Program-made: the position numbers and the translations under genes
The notes under the pieces: model-generated
Seen by the model: the letters and a program-made list of their open reading frames with translations, nothing else
The model's database searches: none
What the model was told of the DNA's origin: nothing
Shown here: positions 31,854-42,380 of the stretch, one piece after another
Numbering within the stretch: the stretch's first letter is position 1
Layout of the letters: each line of letters opens with the position of its first letter
NCBI RefSeq assembly: GCF_020906515.1
Contig: NC_085851.1
Span: forward strand, 1,860,001-1,924,000
Reading direction: 5' to 3'
Origin: Vanrija pseudolonga
Taxonomy: Eukaryota > Basidiomycota > Tremellomycetes > Trichosporonales > Trichosporonaceae
DNA: 64,000 bases

Positions 31854-34078
31854 ATGCCGGCCGAGAAAGACCCTTGGAAACGCTCACTATTTTCCCCTTC
31901 CCCCGTCCCCTCCTACTTCTCAGACGATGAAGACCTGCCTCGCGATGGCGCCTTCATCTCACTCGCCGCCGAGTCTGACCTCGCCAACGAGCTCGATCTC
32001 AGCAGGCGCGAGGACCGCGCAATCGTGACCAAGACTCCCTTCACCTTGGCAACCTTACGAGCAAAGAAGACGGCTGGGGGCAAGACTCGTTCCAAGAGTG
32101 AAGAATCAAACCGCATCGGCAACATCAAGACCGCGGAGGACGCCCTCAAGCCCTCCAAACCGACCCCAGAGAAGGCCGCCAAGGCTGCGCCAAAGAAGGA
32201 TGCGTGGAAGAATAGCACCGCTTGGAGTGACCCGAGTGGTCGAGCTATCCTTCCCACAAACAAACCGAGGAAGAAAGCTGCTGATGCTGGTGGTACGGGA
32301 GGGAAGGGTAAGGGGAAGAAGGCGACAGCCGCCGATGAGAGTACTTCGGCCTCTAGCTCGAAGACCAAAGGCAAGGCGGCCAGTGACAAGATTCAGTTCC
32401 GTCGACTTCGTAAGGACATACACCAGGAATGTGAGCCTCTAACCATTCCAGCGGCCGACCTCGCACCCACGTCCGACTTTCCGATCGTTGCAGGCTTCGA
32501 GCGACAGAAGGCGTTACCGAAGAAAACCCCCAAGCCCCCGGCGGCCAAGGTCAAGCCCAAGGCTCAGCAGACCAAGTTAAACTTCTCGTCAAAGCCTCCC
32601 GTGGACGTCAACGCGCTGGTCGTCGGTCTGAATGGCGGTGCTGCCAAGCTCAAGCCCACCGCGAGGAAGCCGATTCGCGTGTACTCGAGTTCCAGCGACG
32701 GCTCAAGTTCATCCGCGTTCAGCATTGGCAAGGTCATCTCTACCCTTCCCCTTGACGACGAAGATGGAGTAGTGGTGCCCTCCACCCTATCCCGCACTCA
32801 ACACACGCCTCCACTCACACGAAGCCACTCGACACCTTCACCGGAAGAGCTTTACCCTGCAGCCGGCCCCGCCACGCCTGCCCCGCGGCTCCGCCGAGAT
32901 CCCACAGCCTCCAAGGCTCCTGATATTGCCCTTCTCGAAGCAATGGCGGAGAAAGGCGACATGGGTCCGAAGTCCGGTTCGATGTTTAGCCAGTTGATGC
33001 CCTCGCGTCCCGAGGTGTCGTATGGTGAGTGGGTGCTTGTGTTCTTGAACTGATACTGGCAGACAGAAGATCGTACTATGCCAGCGCTGCGCTGCCTCCG
33101 CCCTCCAAAGTCACCGAGTACTATACAGTGCGATCGGCCGAGTCTTCAGCCTCAACCCTCTCGCCACTGCCTCCGGTAACCCCTGTCCCTCAGTACGGGA
33201 TGGAGCAGTCCTCCAGTCTCATCAGGCCAGACCTACGTTCTTTTCAGCCTTCGCCTCGGGTCATGCCCAGTGCACCCTTGGCATCATTTGCCTTGAACTA
33301 TCGAGGCCCACCATCGAATCCTCAGCAACTCGAGGAGCAATACCCAGCGTCTTCCTCCCAGGCGCCTTCGTTTCCCGACCAACATCGGACGTTTGCACCC
33401 TCTCCTTCTTTCCTCGACCATCGTCAAGCACCGGCGCCCTCTCAGTCCTTCCCTGGCCACCGTTTGGAGCAGGCTCCGTCTCGATCCGTCCGAGTACAGC
33501 CAGCCTCGTCATCTGCGTACGGGAATCGCCAGAAGCGGGGCCGCAGCACGTGGCAGTCGACGCTCGAAGGACCGCCCTCTTCTCCCGCTGACGGGGAATG
33601 GGGTACTCTGCACAACAAGAAGTCTCGCCTCACCCTTCGCCCCAGCACCAGCTCCACACCGAAGGTATCGGGTTCCTTTCAGATGCCCTTATTCGATCGC
33701 CACCAGGTCAAGCCGTCACTGTCACGCCCACGGACACAACCTGCGGCGCCGCCGCCTGCCGATATCAACAGCCAGCTCGCAACGCGAACGCAGGTCACGG
33801 TCTGGGCGCCGCCGCCGTCAAAGTTGCAACCCCAGCAGTACTTGGCTCCAGCCGCTTCTCAAGGTTACGTCCCAGCGCCGTTAAAGGCCTTACAGGGAGC
33901 CCCTACCCTCGACGACCAGCTTTGGCCACGCACTCCCACATATTCCGGCCCCTCGAGATCCGCGCCGTCCCGCACGCGGATGGTACCACCGACACGTCCG
34001 CCGCTAGAGGAAGAAGAGGATTGGGCGGCAGCGTGGACGCAGTCGGTGAATCGAGCCTCTCGGCACCCGTCAAACTAG
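31854..34078 (+). CDS. Large disordered protein with a PIP-box-like motif
   Basis: Two exons (31854-33024, 33063-34078) give 728 residues with few predicted structured stretches; Ser, Pro, Lys and Gln dominate. A motif KAQQTKLNFSSK near residue 240 resembles the degenerate PCNA-binding boxes (Q-x2-L-x-F) of replication and repair factors. Basic stretches such as KGKGKK could import it to the nucleus. The second half contains near-repeats of SFPDQHR, SFLDHRQ and SFPGHRL. I do not recognise a family. The protein is probably nuclear and possibly linked to DNA replication or repair, but this rests on the motif alone. It converges on BUB2, 185 bp away. Confidence 0.75.
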
Positions 34079-34263
34079 AGCAAAGCAGAGGCCCTAAGCT
34101 GCTTCATCAGTCGTATCGTTGCGTGCATGAATGGCGTTAGCTGTACAATGGCAAGTGTAATGCAGGTCGTGGCGAGAGGGCGGAGGAAGCCGTGAGAGGA
34201 GATCGGCGGGCGCGAAAGTGCTGAAGAGCCTGAGGATCGAGGAGAGCGCGAGGAGAGATGGGG

Positions 34264-35572
34264 TTAGGCGACGGGGTGGGCAATGAGCTCGGCGTAAACA
34301 TCCTCTGGAATGTCCTTTGCTAGGGCGAGGGTGATGCTGATGACGGGCCGGGCTTGCAAGGGAGGGAAGGTGCGAAGGAGTTTCATTGGTCTGATGGTCA
34401 GCGGCTGGACGACCGCTTTGCCACAGCCACTCACGATGGTGACTCCATGAGCTCCTCCTTGATGAGGATGAGTTGCGCGATGACGCAGAGGACGTTGAGG
34501 TGGGCGCCGAAGGCTAGGAGGAAGCTGGGGGTCAGCCTACCGACACACGGTGCGAACTCACTCCCATAGCATCAATACCTCGTCCAGGGGCGGGGTACAC
34601 GCGCACAGAGTGAGGACGGCTACGGTGTCAGCTGAGAGGACCGAAGGGCCAGCTCACAGGGGAAGGCGTACAGCTCCGCCGTGAGGTTCTTGCTCCTCAG
34701 GTGGTCGTACAGCTCGGCGTCGACAATCTTGAGGCACCTGTCCAAGAGCTGCCGTCAGCGCGACGAGCACTCCACAACCTACCTTCAAGCCGCGGTGCAC
34801 GCCGACGAGCGTCGGCTGGACGTATAACGGGCAGGCGCGCTCGATAAAGTTTGAGAAGCACGCGAACGCCTCGAGCTGCGAGGGCATGGTGTAGAGGAAC
34901 GGCGCGGAGAGGACGTTCATGCCTGTGGCGTGTCAGCGTGTCCGCGTTCCGCCGCTCGCCACCGTCGCCACCACCCACCCTGGACATAGGTGAACGGCAG
35001 GCCGTCGCGCTCCGAGCCGTGGTTCTTCCACACGAACGCCTCGAGGAGCCGGATCAGCATGTCCTCCTTGACGCGGCCCTTGAACTGTGTGTCGGTCGCG
35101 AGCGTGCGGAACGTGTCGTTTTTGACTGGCATCGTCAGCGCTGCCTCTATGACCACCACTAGTACGCACTCTTGGTGCTGACGCTCGACGGCCCGCTGGC
35201 GACGTAGCGCAGGTAGTCTTCCGCGTGGAGGTGGTCGACCTTGAGCATGAGCTTCCAGATGCGCGGCCGGAGCGGGGGACGCGATGGCTAAGAGCGGCGT
35301 GTTAGCTCGGCGCCGGCGCCTCTCTCTACGGCCAGAGGCCGCTCGCTACTACTCACCACGTCTGGAATCCCCTCGGTCAAGATCAGCCGCCGCAGCCGCT
35401 TCAGGCCATCTGCAATCTCCGACGTTGAGCGATACCGCCCAGCAGGGTACGCGCTCGCCGGGGACAGCAGCGCCGCGTACGCATCGTACAGGTCGGCCTT
35501 GTGCCGCTCTGATGCTGTGCGCGCGCGTTCTGGCGCGCGGTCAGGCCGTGGGGGGAGGACGTCGGTGGGCAT
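34264..35572 (-). CDS. BUB2: BUB2 / Cdc16-type TBC-domain GAP
   Basis: Eight exons (35572-35357, 35287-35170, 35125-34979, 34922-34783, 34748-34658, 34619-34562, 34524-34435, 34390-34264) give 328 residues, close to yeast Bub2 (306). The TBC domain fills residues 70-310: RPRIWKLMLKVDHLHAEDYL, then KNDTFRTLATDTQFKGRV, then YVQGMNVLSAPFLY, then YVQPTLVGVHRGLKLLDRCL. The Bub2-specific LYAFPSVLTLCACTPPLDEV block is complete once all introns are removed. The IxxD-R finger appears as TFRTLATD, a Bub2-like variant. Bub2 with Bfa1/Byr4 is the GAP for Tem1/Spg1 at the spindle pole in the mitotic-exit or septation network. It is divergent from MED21 with 316 bp between starts. Confidence 0.92.
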
Positions 35573-35888
35573 GCTCGTGTTCGTGGTGGTGAAGGCGAGA
35601 TGGACAATGCGCGTGTTGACGACTGACTGTTGACACCGCCGATTGTCCGCCCGCCCACGCGCCGATTGTTGACGCCGCCGCCTGACCGCCGCTTGCCTCC
35701 GTCCGTCAACCCAACCCTCATTTCGCAATCCCTCCACTTGCTTTTGTCCATCCACCCCACTCGCTGCTCGACACGACGCGGCACGAACGATCCTCTGCAC
35801 GCCGCGTATAGGTGTGTGATTGCGTGCTTGTGTGCGTGCGCCCCGCTGACCTGACAAGGCACTCCGCTTGCGATGGCCAAGGGCAGCG
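35573..35888. other. Divergent promoter of BUB2 and MED21
   Basis: A compact 316-bp gap between two divergent start codons, so regulatory elements must be shared or overlapping. It contains repeats of CGCCGATTGT at 35637-35669. No gene. Confidence 0.5.
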
Positions 35889-36670
35889 ATGCTCACTGAG
35901 GAATTATCCACTGATATGGTGCGTTTGTGTGGTCGTGCGCGCTGACGACGAAGGACAGGATAACTCAGGTAAGGAAGAGAGAGGGGCGGGGCTGGGCTCT
36001 GCGCATGTGCGGCGGGTGTACTGACGCGACAAGCTGCAAGATGCCATCTTAGATGTGAGTGGTGGCCTCGCGGCCAGGCGTCAGGTCGCGCTGGCCTTCT
36101 CGCTCCCCGCGGCTCGGTCGCTGACGCTCCCTCGCAGCTGCTCACCATCACCTCGGCGTCAATAGAATACATCACGCACCGCACGCACTTTGAGCAGACG
36201 AGCGTTGCCATCCCGACCACGCTGCAGACGGCGCAGGCGGCCAGGCGCAAGGACTACCGGAGTGGGTGTTGTGTATGCGCGCGCGGCAGGACCCACTGAC
36301 GCCGCACAGAGGCCATCGAGACGTTTGTCGCCGACATTGTCCGGCGCGCAAAGGACGTCGAGACGCTCGTCGCTGCCCTCCCGTCAAAGGACGATAGTGG
36401 AGCACGGGTGCGTTGTTGTCGTTGGAGCTGCGCTGACGCCAGGCTGCGCGGCTCGAGGAACTGCAGTTGGAGATGGTCGCGGCGAACGCTGAGTACAAGG
36501 AGGCATTGGCCCAGGCAGGTGAGTTGCAGCGGGTCTGGTCGACCCGCTTCGACAGCTTACACCCCGCAGAGGAGCTGCTGGAAGAGCTCAAGAAGGTCCT
36601 CGCAGTCACTGTCGGCGATGGCACCGAGCGCAACATTGTGACCGACTTTGGACGATCCAACGCCGTGTAG
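35889..36670 (+). CDS. MED21: Mediator subunit Med21 (Srb7)
   Basis: Seven exons (35889-35918, 35954-35968, 36034-36054, 36138-36261, 36310-36407, 36443-36518, 36570-36670) join to 154 residues, the usual Med21 size. The second exon is 15 nt and the third 21 nt. Together they encode DRITQLQDAILD, the conserved opening helix of the Med21 family. Then come LLTITSASIEYITHRTHFEQ and KAIETFVADIVRRAKDVETL, then LEELQLEMVAANAEYKEAL. The C-terminal helix EELLEELKKVLAVTVGD completes the coiled coil that pairs with Med7 in the middle module of Mediator. The acceptor GACGAAG for the 15-nt exon was chosen because only it restores that helix. Confidence 0.9.
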
Positions 36671-36756
36671 ACAAAGCATGTGCAGATCAGGCCGCATGCA
36701 TCGATTCTAACTTCACGTCACAACTCATGCTGATAATGTTAAAAGTACATACAACA

Positions 36757-39700
36757 CTAATCCCAGCTGAACATATTGCCGTTGCAGCTGCGCGTTCCAC
36801 TGCGGCGGTGGTCAGCAAGATGCCTCACCATGTTCACCTACCAAAGACAGCGGTGGACCTTCTGCTCGGCCGGCCGACGAGGGCTGACATGCACGGTAGT
36901 TGACTTGGAGCCTTGTCCACGTCGTGCCGGCGTCTCGCTCCGCTCACGAAGCGCCTCAGGCAGCAGCGGCGCGGGCTCGTCGTCCTATGCGGTTAGCGAG
37001 TGACCGCGAGACTCCGACGACTCACCTTGGTCCCCTTGTACGAAATGCACAGTTCCTCACCCTCGAAGATGTCGTAGCGCGCGATCATAACCAGCCTGGA
37101 AAAGGGTTAGAGTTGGGACTCATGGTGTAATCACGGCACTTACAGTGGCCTTTCCGGGTGAAAGTCCTGTTCAGGTCAGCGCGGTTTCCTGGGTCTCTAC
37201 GCACCTTGACATAGGCTTGGGTTATAACAACGTTCGGCTCGCACGAATGGTTGATAAACCGAGTGTACTGTGGCGTGAGTGGCTCGTCAACGGATATCTT
37301 CGAAACTCACGTTCTGTTACAAAGAAACACACATCCGGTCAGCAGCGCCACCATGACCACCTGTAGTTACTCACGCCATAATGGAAAGCATCGACTGTGG
37401 GGTCAGTACACACCCAGGCTTGCCTGTGACCACTCACCAGAGTACGCCGAGTACTTGCCGTCGTCCGACCCCGACGCATCGGCTCGCTGCTTCACCATCC
37501 TAGCCAACTCATACGCCCGCGGGTCGATATCCTCGAGCCCTTCGGGTGGGTTGGTGAGGTGGTACCCGTCGAGATCGAACAGATACGTGGTGCCGATCTG
37601 GTCGTAGAGCTCGGACGCTCGTCGCTCACTCTCGGCGTCGGTGATGAGTTCCCCTGAGTAGATACCGAGGAACGTGCCGCGTTCGATTATGCCACGAGCA
37701 CGGACACCTAAATTGTCAGCATGGCTTTTTCATCCACCCAAGCCAACCTACCCCAGCCCTTCTTCTCCGTCTTGAAGATCGAGACGTCGGCGTTCTTCTG
37801 GCGGCCACGTTGAATCACCTGAAGCCACGGTCAGCAAGTGTCCAAAGGCCACGTAACGACACAAACCCGGTTCCCACACTCTGGCGGACAACCGCAGTTC
37901 GGGCCGCATTCCCAGATAGTGCAGTCTGGGTGCTTGATCCTCTCGTTACTGTCACAGTCAGCCAGGGGCAAATCCTTTCACTCACTCGTCCCATTGAAAC
38001 CCAGTCGGCCCCAGGTTGTAAAAGTACAACTGTTGCCGGGCGGCACACGAGCACGTTTGCGAGTTTGGATCACACACGCCCTCGCAATCACATCCCTTAC
38101 CAAGCTCTGGGTCAGGAATCGCTTCACTGTAGAGCATCTCGTTCGAGTACTCGTAGTTGGTAGGCGGCGGGGAGCCAACTGCATCTTCGGCGTTGACGAC
38201 CTTGATCTCGGGAGCCCCGTGCTCGTCCCCGCTTGTGGCCACGGAGATCATGGCCTCGATAATCGAGCAGAAGAGCTCGGGTCGGGAAGCAAGGTAGGCC
38301 GCAGCTCTTTGAATATCGTGCACCCTCGGCACGCCCAAGCTGCGCTTCGCAATACCACGACGGCCTGCAGGCGGCTCGTCGTCGACGGGCGACGTTTGGG
38401 CCTCGCGCAAGCCAGCAAATGGCGTCTTGGGTACCCCCGGGGTTCCAAGGCTGATATGATCATGATGCCCTTCATAATGCCGGGCAGTAGCCGACTTGAG
38501 GAGCTCTCTGTATTCCGTCATGTTCACATCGATGCGCTCCGGCTCCGGGGATGGGGAATCACTGAAGCGAATGTGGCGTCCGTTGGTCAGGCCGTTTCTT
38601 CTGCTCTGTCCATTGACCACTGGGACAGGTGGTGCACGCATGCGTCGCAGCTCTTCCCTGAAGACGGTAGCCTTGTCGGCCTCGGTGAGATTTGTCTGGG
38701 GCGCTGTGCCGTTGGATCTACTTGTCGGGCGAGCAGAGGCTGAGGCGTGGTTGCGAGAAGAGGTCGAGGCACCGACCGCAGATTCTGAGCTCCTTGCCCC
38801 CGTCGACGGCTGGCCTCTCGACCCGTTCACGGCGCTCCGACCACCTTCGTCCTCGTTGCCGAACATATCGAGGCCACTATCGCCGTCACTGTCCAGCCAC
38901 TCCAGCCTGGATGGGCTGGGAGAAGGCGAAGCTCGAGCGCGGGGCGGCTCAAGAAGCTCGTCGCCGGATCCCTCAAGCAGGGACAGGTCTTCTTCTTCCT
39001 CGTCCAGAGCTGCGAGGGGATCGGAGCTGTCCTCCTCGGGCGGGTTGGCATTCGGCGAGCTTTGCTGTTGTTGCACGACAATGTCCTCAGCCAGGTCATC
39101 GCCAATATACGGCTCCCCGGTGTCCGCTGGCCTCTCTGGGCTCACGGATCGGTTGACGGCGGGGGCGGCCCGCGTGATGACGGGGCTTGGAATGACTGGC
39201 GCTGGGGCGGCCGAGGTCGCCCATTTCGGAGCACGCTGCGGGGTAGCCGGTGGTGCAGGCCGGGGATGCGATGGCGGCTCGTCCTGAGACGACGGAGGAA
39301 GAGGAGGCATGCGCCGAGGAGCCTTGCCTCCGCCCGTCTTGCGAGCTTTCGTAGGCTTAGGCCTTGGTGCATCTTCCGTCTCGACACCACTCGAGTCGGT
39401 CTCTTGCGGGCGCGCGTTCCTCCTTCCCGTGTTCACAACCAGGGGCTCGGGCTGAGCCCATGTTCCCGAGCTGTCTCGAGACGCTGGTCTTCTGGAGGAT
39501 GATGGGCGCTGGGTCGAAGAAGCCGGTAAAGCGGGCGTCGTCATTGGCTCGGGGTTCTCCCAAGTACCAGAACTGGGTCTGGACCGGGGTCTCTGAGCGG
39601 GGGACGCTGTTCCTCTCTGGGCGGCTGACCCGGATGGCGACGCCGTCCGTCTTGTTCTCGTCGCAACCAGAGGCGAGGGGTTGGACCACGACCCAGGGGT

Positions 39701-40683
39701 GTCATCCGACACAATCGCTCTCTCTGGCGCAATGTTTCTTGGGGGCGGTGACTCCTTTCGTGCAGCAAAAGGATTCGTCGCGTCGGAACTCGACGAAGTG
39801 TTGCCACTCCCACTCGCCTGGTTGGCGGCATGGTTGTTCGATGCCCGCAGCGAAGGTCTGTCGGGCGGTGCCATCGTTGACGTTGGTCTGGAAGCAGAGT
39901 CGCTGTTGGGTCTGCTACGCCCGTCAGCCCCTCTATTCCGCGAAGGCCCGCCTGTGGATCTGGGCGTGAGGCCGCTGCCTGATTCGGCTTCCAAGCGTCT
40001 GGATAATTCCGCCACAGACATTTTCTTGTTTCTGGGTACAGAGGCTTCGGGCTGGGTCCCAGTTGCACGTCGCTTCGGTGCCGGTTCGCCATTCGCTCTG
40101 GAGCTAGCTGAGGAGCTGCTACCTGCCTGGGCATCTGAGGAAGTCAGTGATGCGAACGTCCACAGCACCAAAGGACCCACTTTGAAAGTAGTCGTTAATG
40201 CCTGAGACGCCAGTCAGCACCTGGGAGACACACGGGCCTCGACGTACCTGACTGTCGCGACTTGCTGGGTGACACTGGTGACTCGGACTTCTTTCGCTTC
40301 TTGGGCGATCTTGGTGTGCCGCGCTGCGAATGGCTGACTTTCACAGTCGGAGAGGTCGAGGTTGCTGTCACTCGCGAGGAAGACGCCACGGGCTGCGCGG
40401 GGACCGAGGGCTCCTCGTCTGCGCACACGTCAGCCCGAACGCAAAGATAAGGCCGTCGTTGCTCACCGTCCGAGCCGCGTATTCGTCTAGAAAACGGGGG
40501 CATGATCCCGGTATCCGAGTCCGAGTCGACTGGGCGAGCCCGTCCCTTGCCCTTGTTGGGCCTGCTCGGCGTCGCGGGCTGGCGCGGGCGCTGCTGCGGC
40601 GGCGGCGGTCGAGGCGCATCCTCGTCGCTGCTGCTATCGATTATGAATGGGTCGTCGCGCTCGCCGGCGCCGGCTGCTGTCAT
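36757..40683 (-). CDS. Clr4/SUV39-type histone H3K9 methyltransferase with long disordered N-terminus
   Basis: A multi-exon gene of about 1,100 residues. The last 320 hold a pre-SET domain rich in cysteines (GCDCEGVCDPNSQTCSC, then CTIWECGPNCGCPPECGNRV), and a SET domain (GTFLGIYSGELITDAES, then FTRYVNHSCEPNV, then GEELCISYKGTK). A post-SET KVHRCLCGTRSCNGNM (C-x-C-x4-C) is completed across a last intron. This trio is the hallmark of H3K9 methyltransferases of the SUV39/Clr4/Dim-5 group, which build heterochromatin. The first 750 or so residues are Ser/Pro/Arg-rich with no chromodomain that I can see. They open with a SUMO-interaction-like motif (DDPFIIDSSSDED). One early intron of 48 nt stays in frame if retained. 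The gene converges on MED21 (86 bp). The single-exon frame at 37982-40180 is the central exon. Confidence 0.88.
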
Positions 40684-41356
40684 GGGGTCAGCATGTGTTT
40701 GTGCGGTTTGGTTTGGTCGGCGCGGCGCTGTTTGGTGCGGCGGGCCAGGGCACGCGCGCGGTGGTGGTGGTCCGCGGTGGAGGGCGCGCGCGTGCGGTGG
40801 AGGTCGCGACGGTACTCACTGTTGCGCGACCTGGGCCTCGGCGGCATCCTGAGACCCGACCCTTTTGTGAGGCCAAACTAAAAAGTCACTTTGGTTGAAT
40901 GATGTTTTTGAGTGGCTATGGCCACTCTTTATGGATGAGTGGATGGGAAGAAGAAGGACACTGATGCAACTGTCCTTTCTGGAGGGGGGGACAATGTGCA
41001 CCAGCTCAGCCAATCAGAGGGCTAGCCTGGCCCGACCTTATCCCAGCCACCCACTTTGCCTGTTCGCCTAGTTCGTCTGGGCGAATGTTGGAGAAACCCC
41101 CCATTTAAGGTGTCTCAGAGTCCTTGAATGGTCCCCTGTGGACAGGTGGACAAGTTGTCTCAAGTTGGTGGACATATGGACATTGTGGTGGACAGTGGTG
41201 GGCATGCCATGGTGGACACAATCTGAACTTACATAACAGAAGGTGCCTTGGCCCCGCAGCCTCCACTTCAAGCGACAACATTTCGGCGGAGGGGACAACA
41301 TTTCGACCGCCGCTCCTTGTCTCGCTCACTCACTCACTCACTCGCTCTCGCAACCC
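40684..41356. other. Divergent promoter of the methyltransferase and RPR2 genes
   Basis: About 670 bp between divergent starts. It contains a G-rich CGCGCGGTGGTGGTGG region (40757-40775), a TGGCCA-centred inverted repeat near 40913-40925 (GAGTGGCTATGGCCACTC), and six copies of TGGACA at 41139-41218. The last 30 bp before the RPR2 start are CACT repeats. Confidence 0.55.
41139..41218 (+). repeat. Six TGGACA motifs in 80 bp upstream of RPR2
   Basis: TGGACA occurs at 41139, 41147, 41169, 41177, 41189 and 41213, all on the plus strand. Pairs are 8 bp apart at the start of the first four. The density is far above chance and lies 140-220 bp upstream of the RPR2 start, so it may be an array of factor sites or a degenerate minisatellite. 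Confidence 0.7.
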
Positions 41357-42199
41357 ATGGCGAAAGGCAAGAAGGACGCAACAAGCGGCGGCGCGTCCGC
41401 GTTCCCGACGGGCCCGCCCCCCGTCTTCAGCAAGGACCACGTCGAGCGCGCAAACTTTGCCATCCAGGCCAGCCTGTTCCTCGAGCAGCTCGCCCCGGCG
41501 TCGTCTTCTTCCGCCTCCTCGCCCTCGTCCTCGCTCCGCGCCCAACGCGACAGAAAGGGCAAGTACAAGGCCACCGAGCCGCCCCTTGCGGGAGACGCAG
41601 GCGCCGACTTTCCTCGCCTCGCGCGCGCCGAGCTGCGCGCAATGAAGAAGTGGACCGAGCACAACCAGGTCAAGCGGTGCGTTGTCGAGCTCCGCTGCCC
41701 TGCTAACGCCCCCCAGCGATCCGTCTCTCAAGCGCTCGATCTGCGCAGCGTGCAGTACCCTCCTCGTGCCCGGCCTGACGAGCCGCATCCGGGTCAAGCG
41801 TGAGTGTGTTTCTGCCGAGCTAGCTGCTGACGACAAGCGAGCAAGACGCACGGCAACGTCACGACAGTCACTTGTCTCGCGTGCTCGGCGCACTCGGCCA
41901 TCCCTGCCCCGCCTGGCGTCCCGCCTGAGGACGGCGTCGACGGCCCGGTGCGCGCGAAGTGTAGGGCCAAGATGCGCCGCGTCCGCGCACCGTTCCACCA
42001 GCGCGAGATGGTGCCTCCGAAGGCCGCAGAGCCTGCTGCCGCCGCCACCGCCGCTGCTGCCGATGGGGACGTCGAGATGGGAGACGGTGCTGCGCCCAAG
42101 GCCGCGCCGCTGGAGACCAAGCCATCCGGACATACCGTTTGGGCGGGCGACAAGCGTGTCGAGGGCTGGGGTGTCGCCCAGACCACGACCACCAGCTAG
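41357..42199 (+). CDS. RPR2: RNase P protein subunit Rpr2/Rpp21
   Basis: Three exons (41357-41676, 41717-41799, 41838-42199) give 254 residues. The Rpr2/Rpp21/SNM1 domain lies in the middle: a helix with MKKWTEHNQVKRDPSLKRS, a zinc knuckle CAAC, the basic GLTSRIRVKPSKTHGNVTT loop, and a second knuckle CLAC. The subunit binds the RNA of RNase P (tRNA 5' maturation) in the nucleus. The exon 2 to 3 join uses the acceptor GACGACAAG, which keeps KPSKTHGN in frame. The N-terminus and the Ala-rich, acidic C-terminus are fungal extensions. RPR2 rather than SNM1 (RNase MRP) is the better guess from the CxxC spacing, but the two are close relatives. Confidence 0.85.
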
Positions 42200-42380
42200 C
42201 AAACCGCATTCGGCAAGCGACTCTCATCCTCATTCATTCGCAAGGCTCACTCCGCAAGCACCACACTTCCTGCACACACATTCCCACCACCTCACTCTGT
42301 ATGTAATGCATCAAAGTCCTGTAATGTCTGAATGATACTATGTGCGACAACCGACGACTATTCTACACAAACGACCCGTC

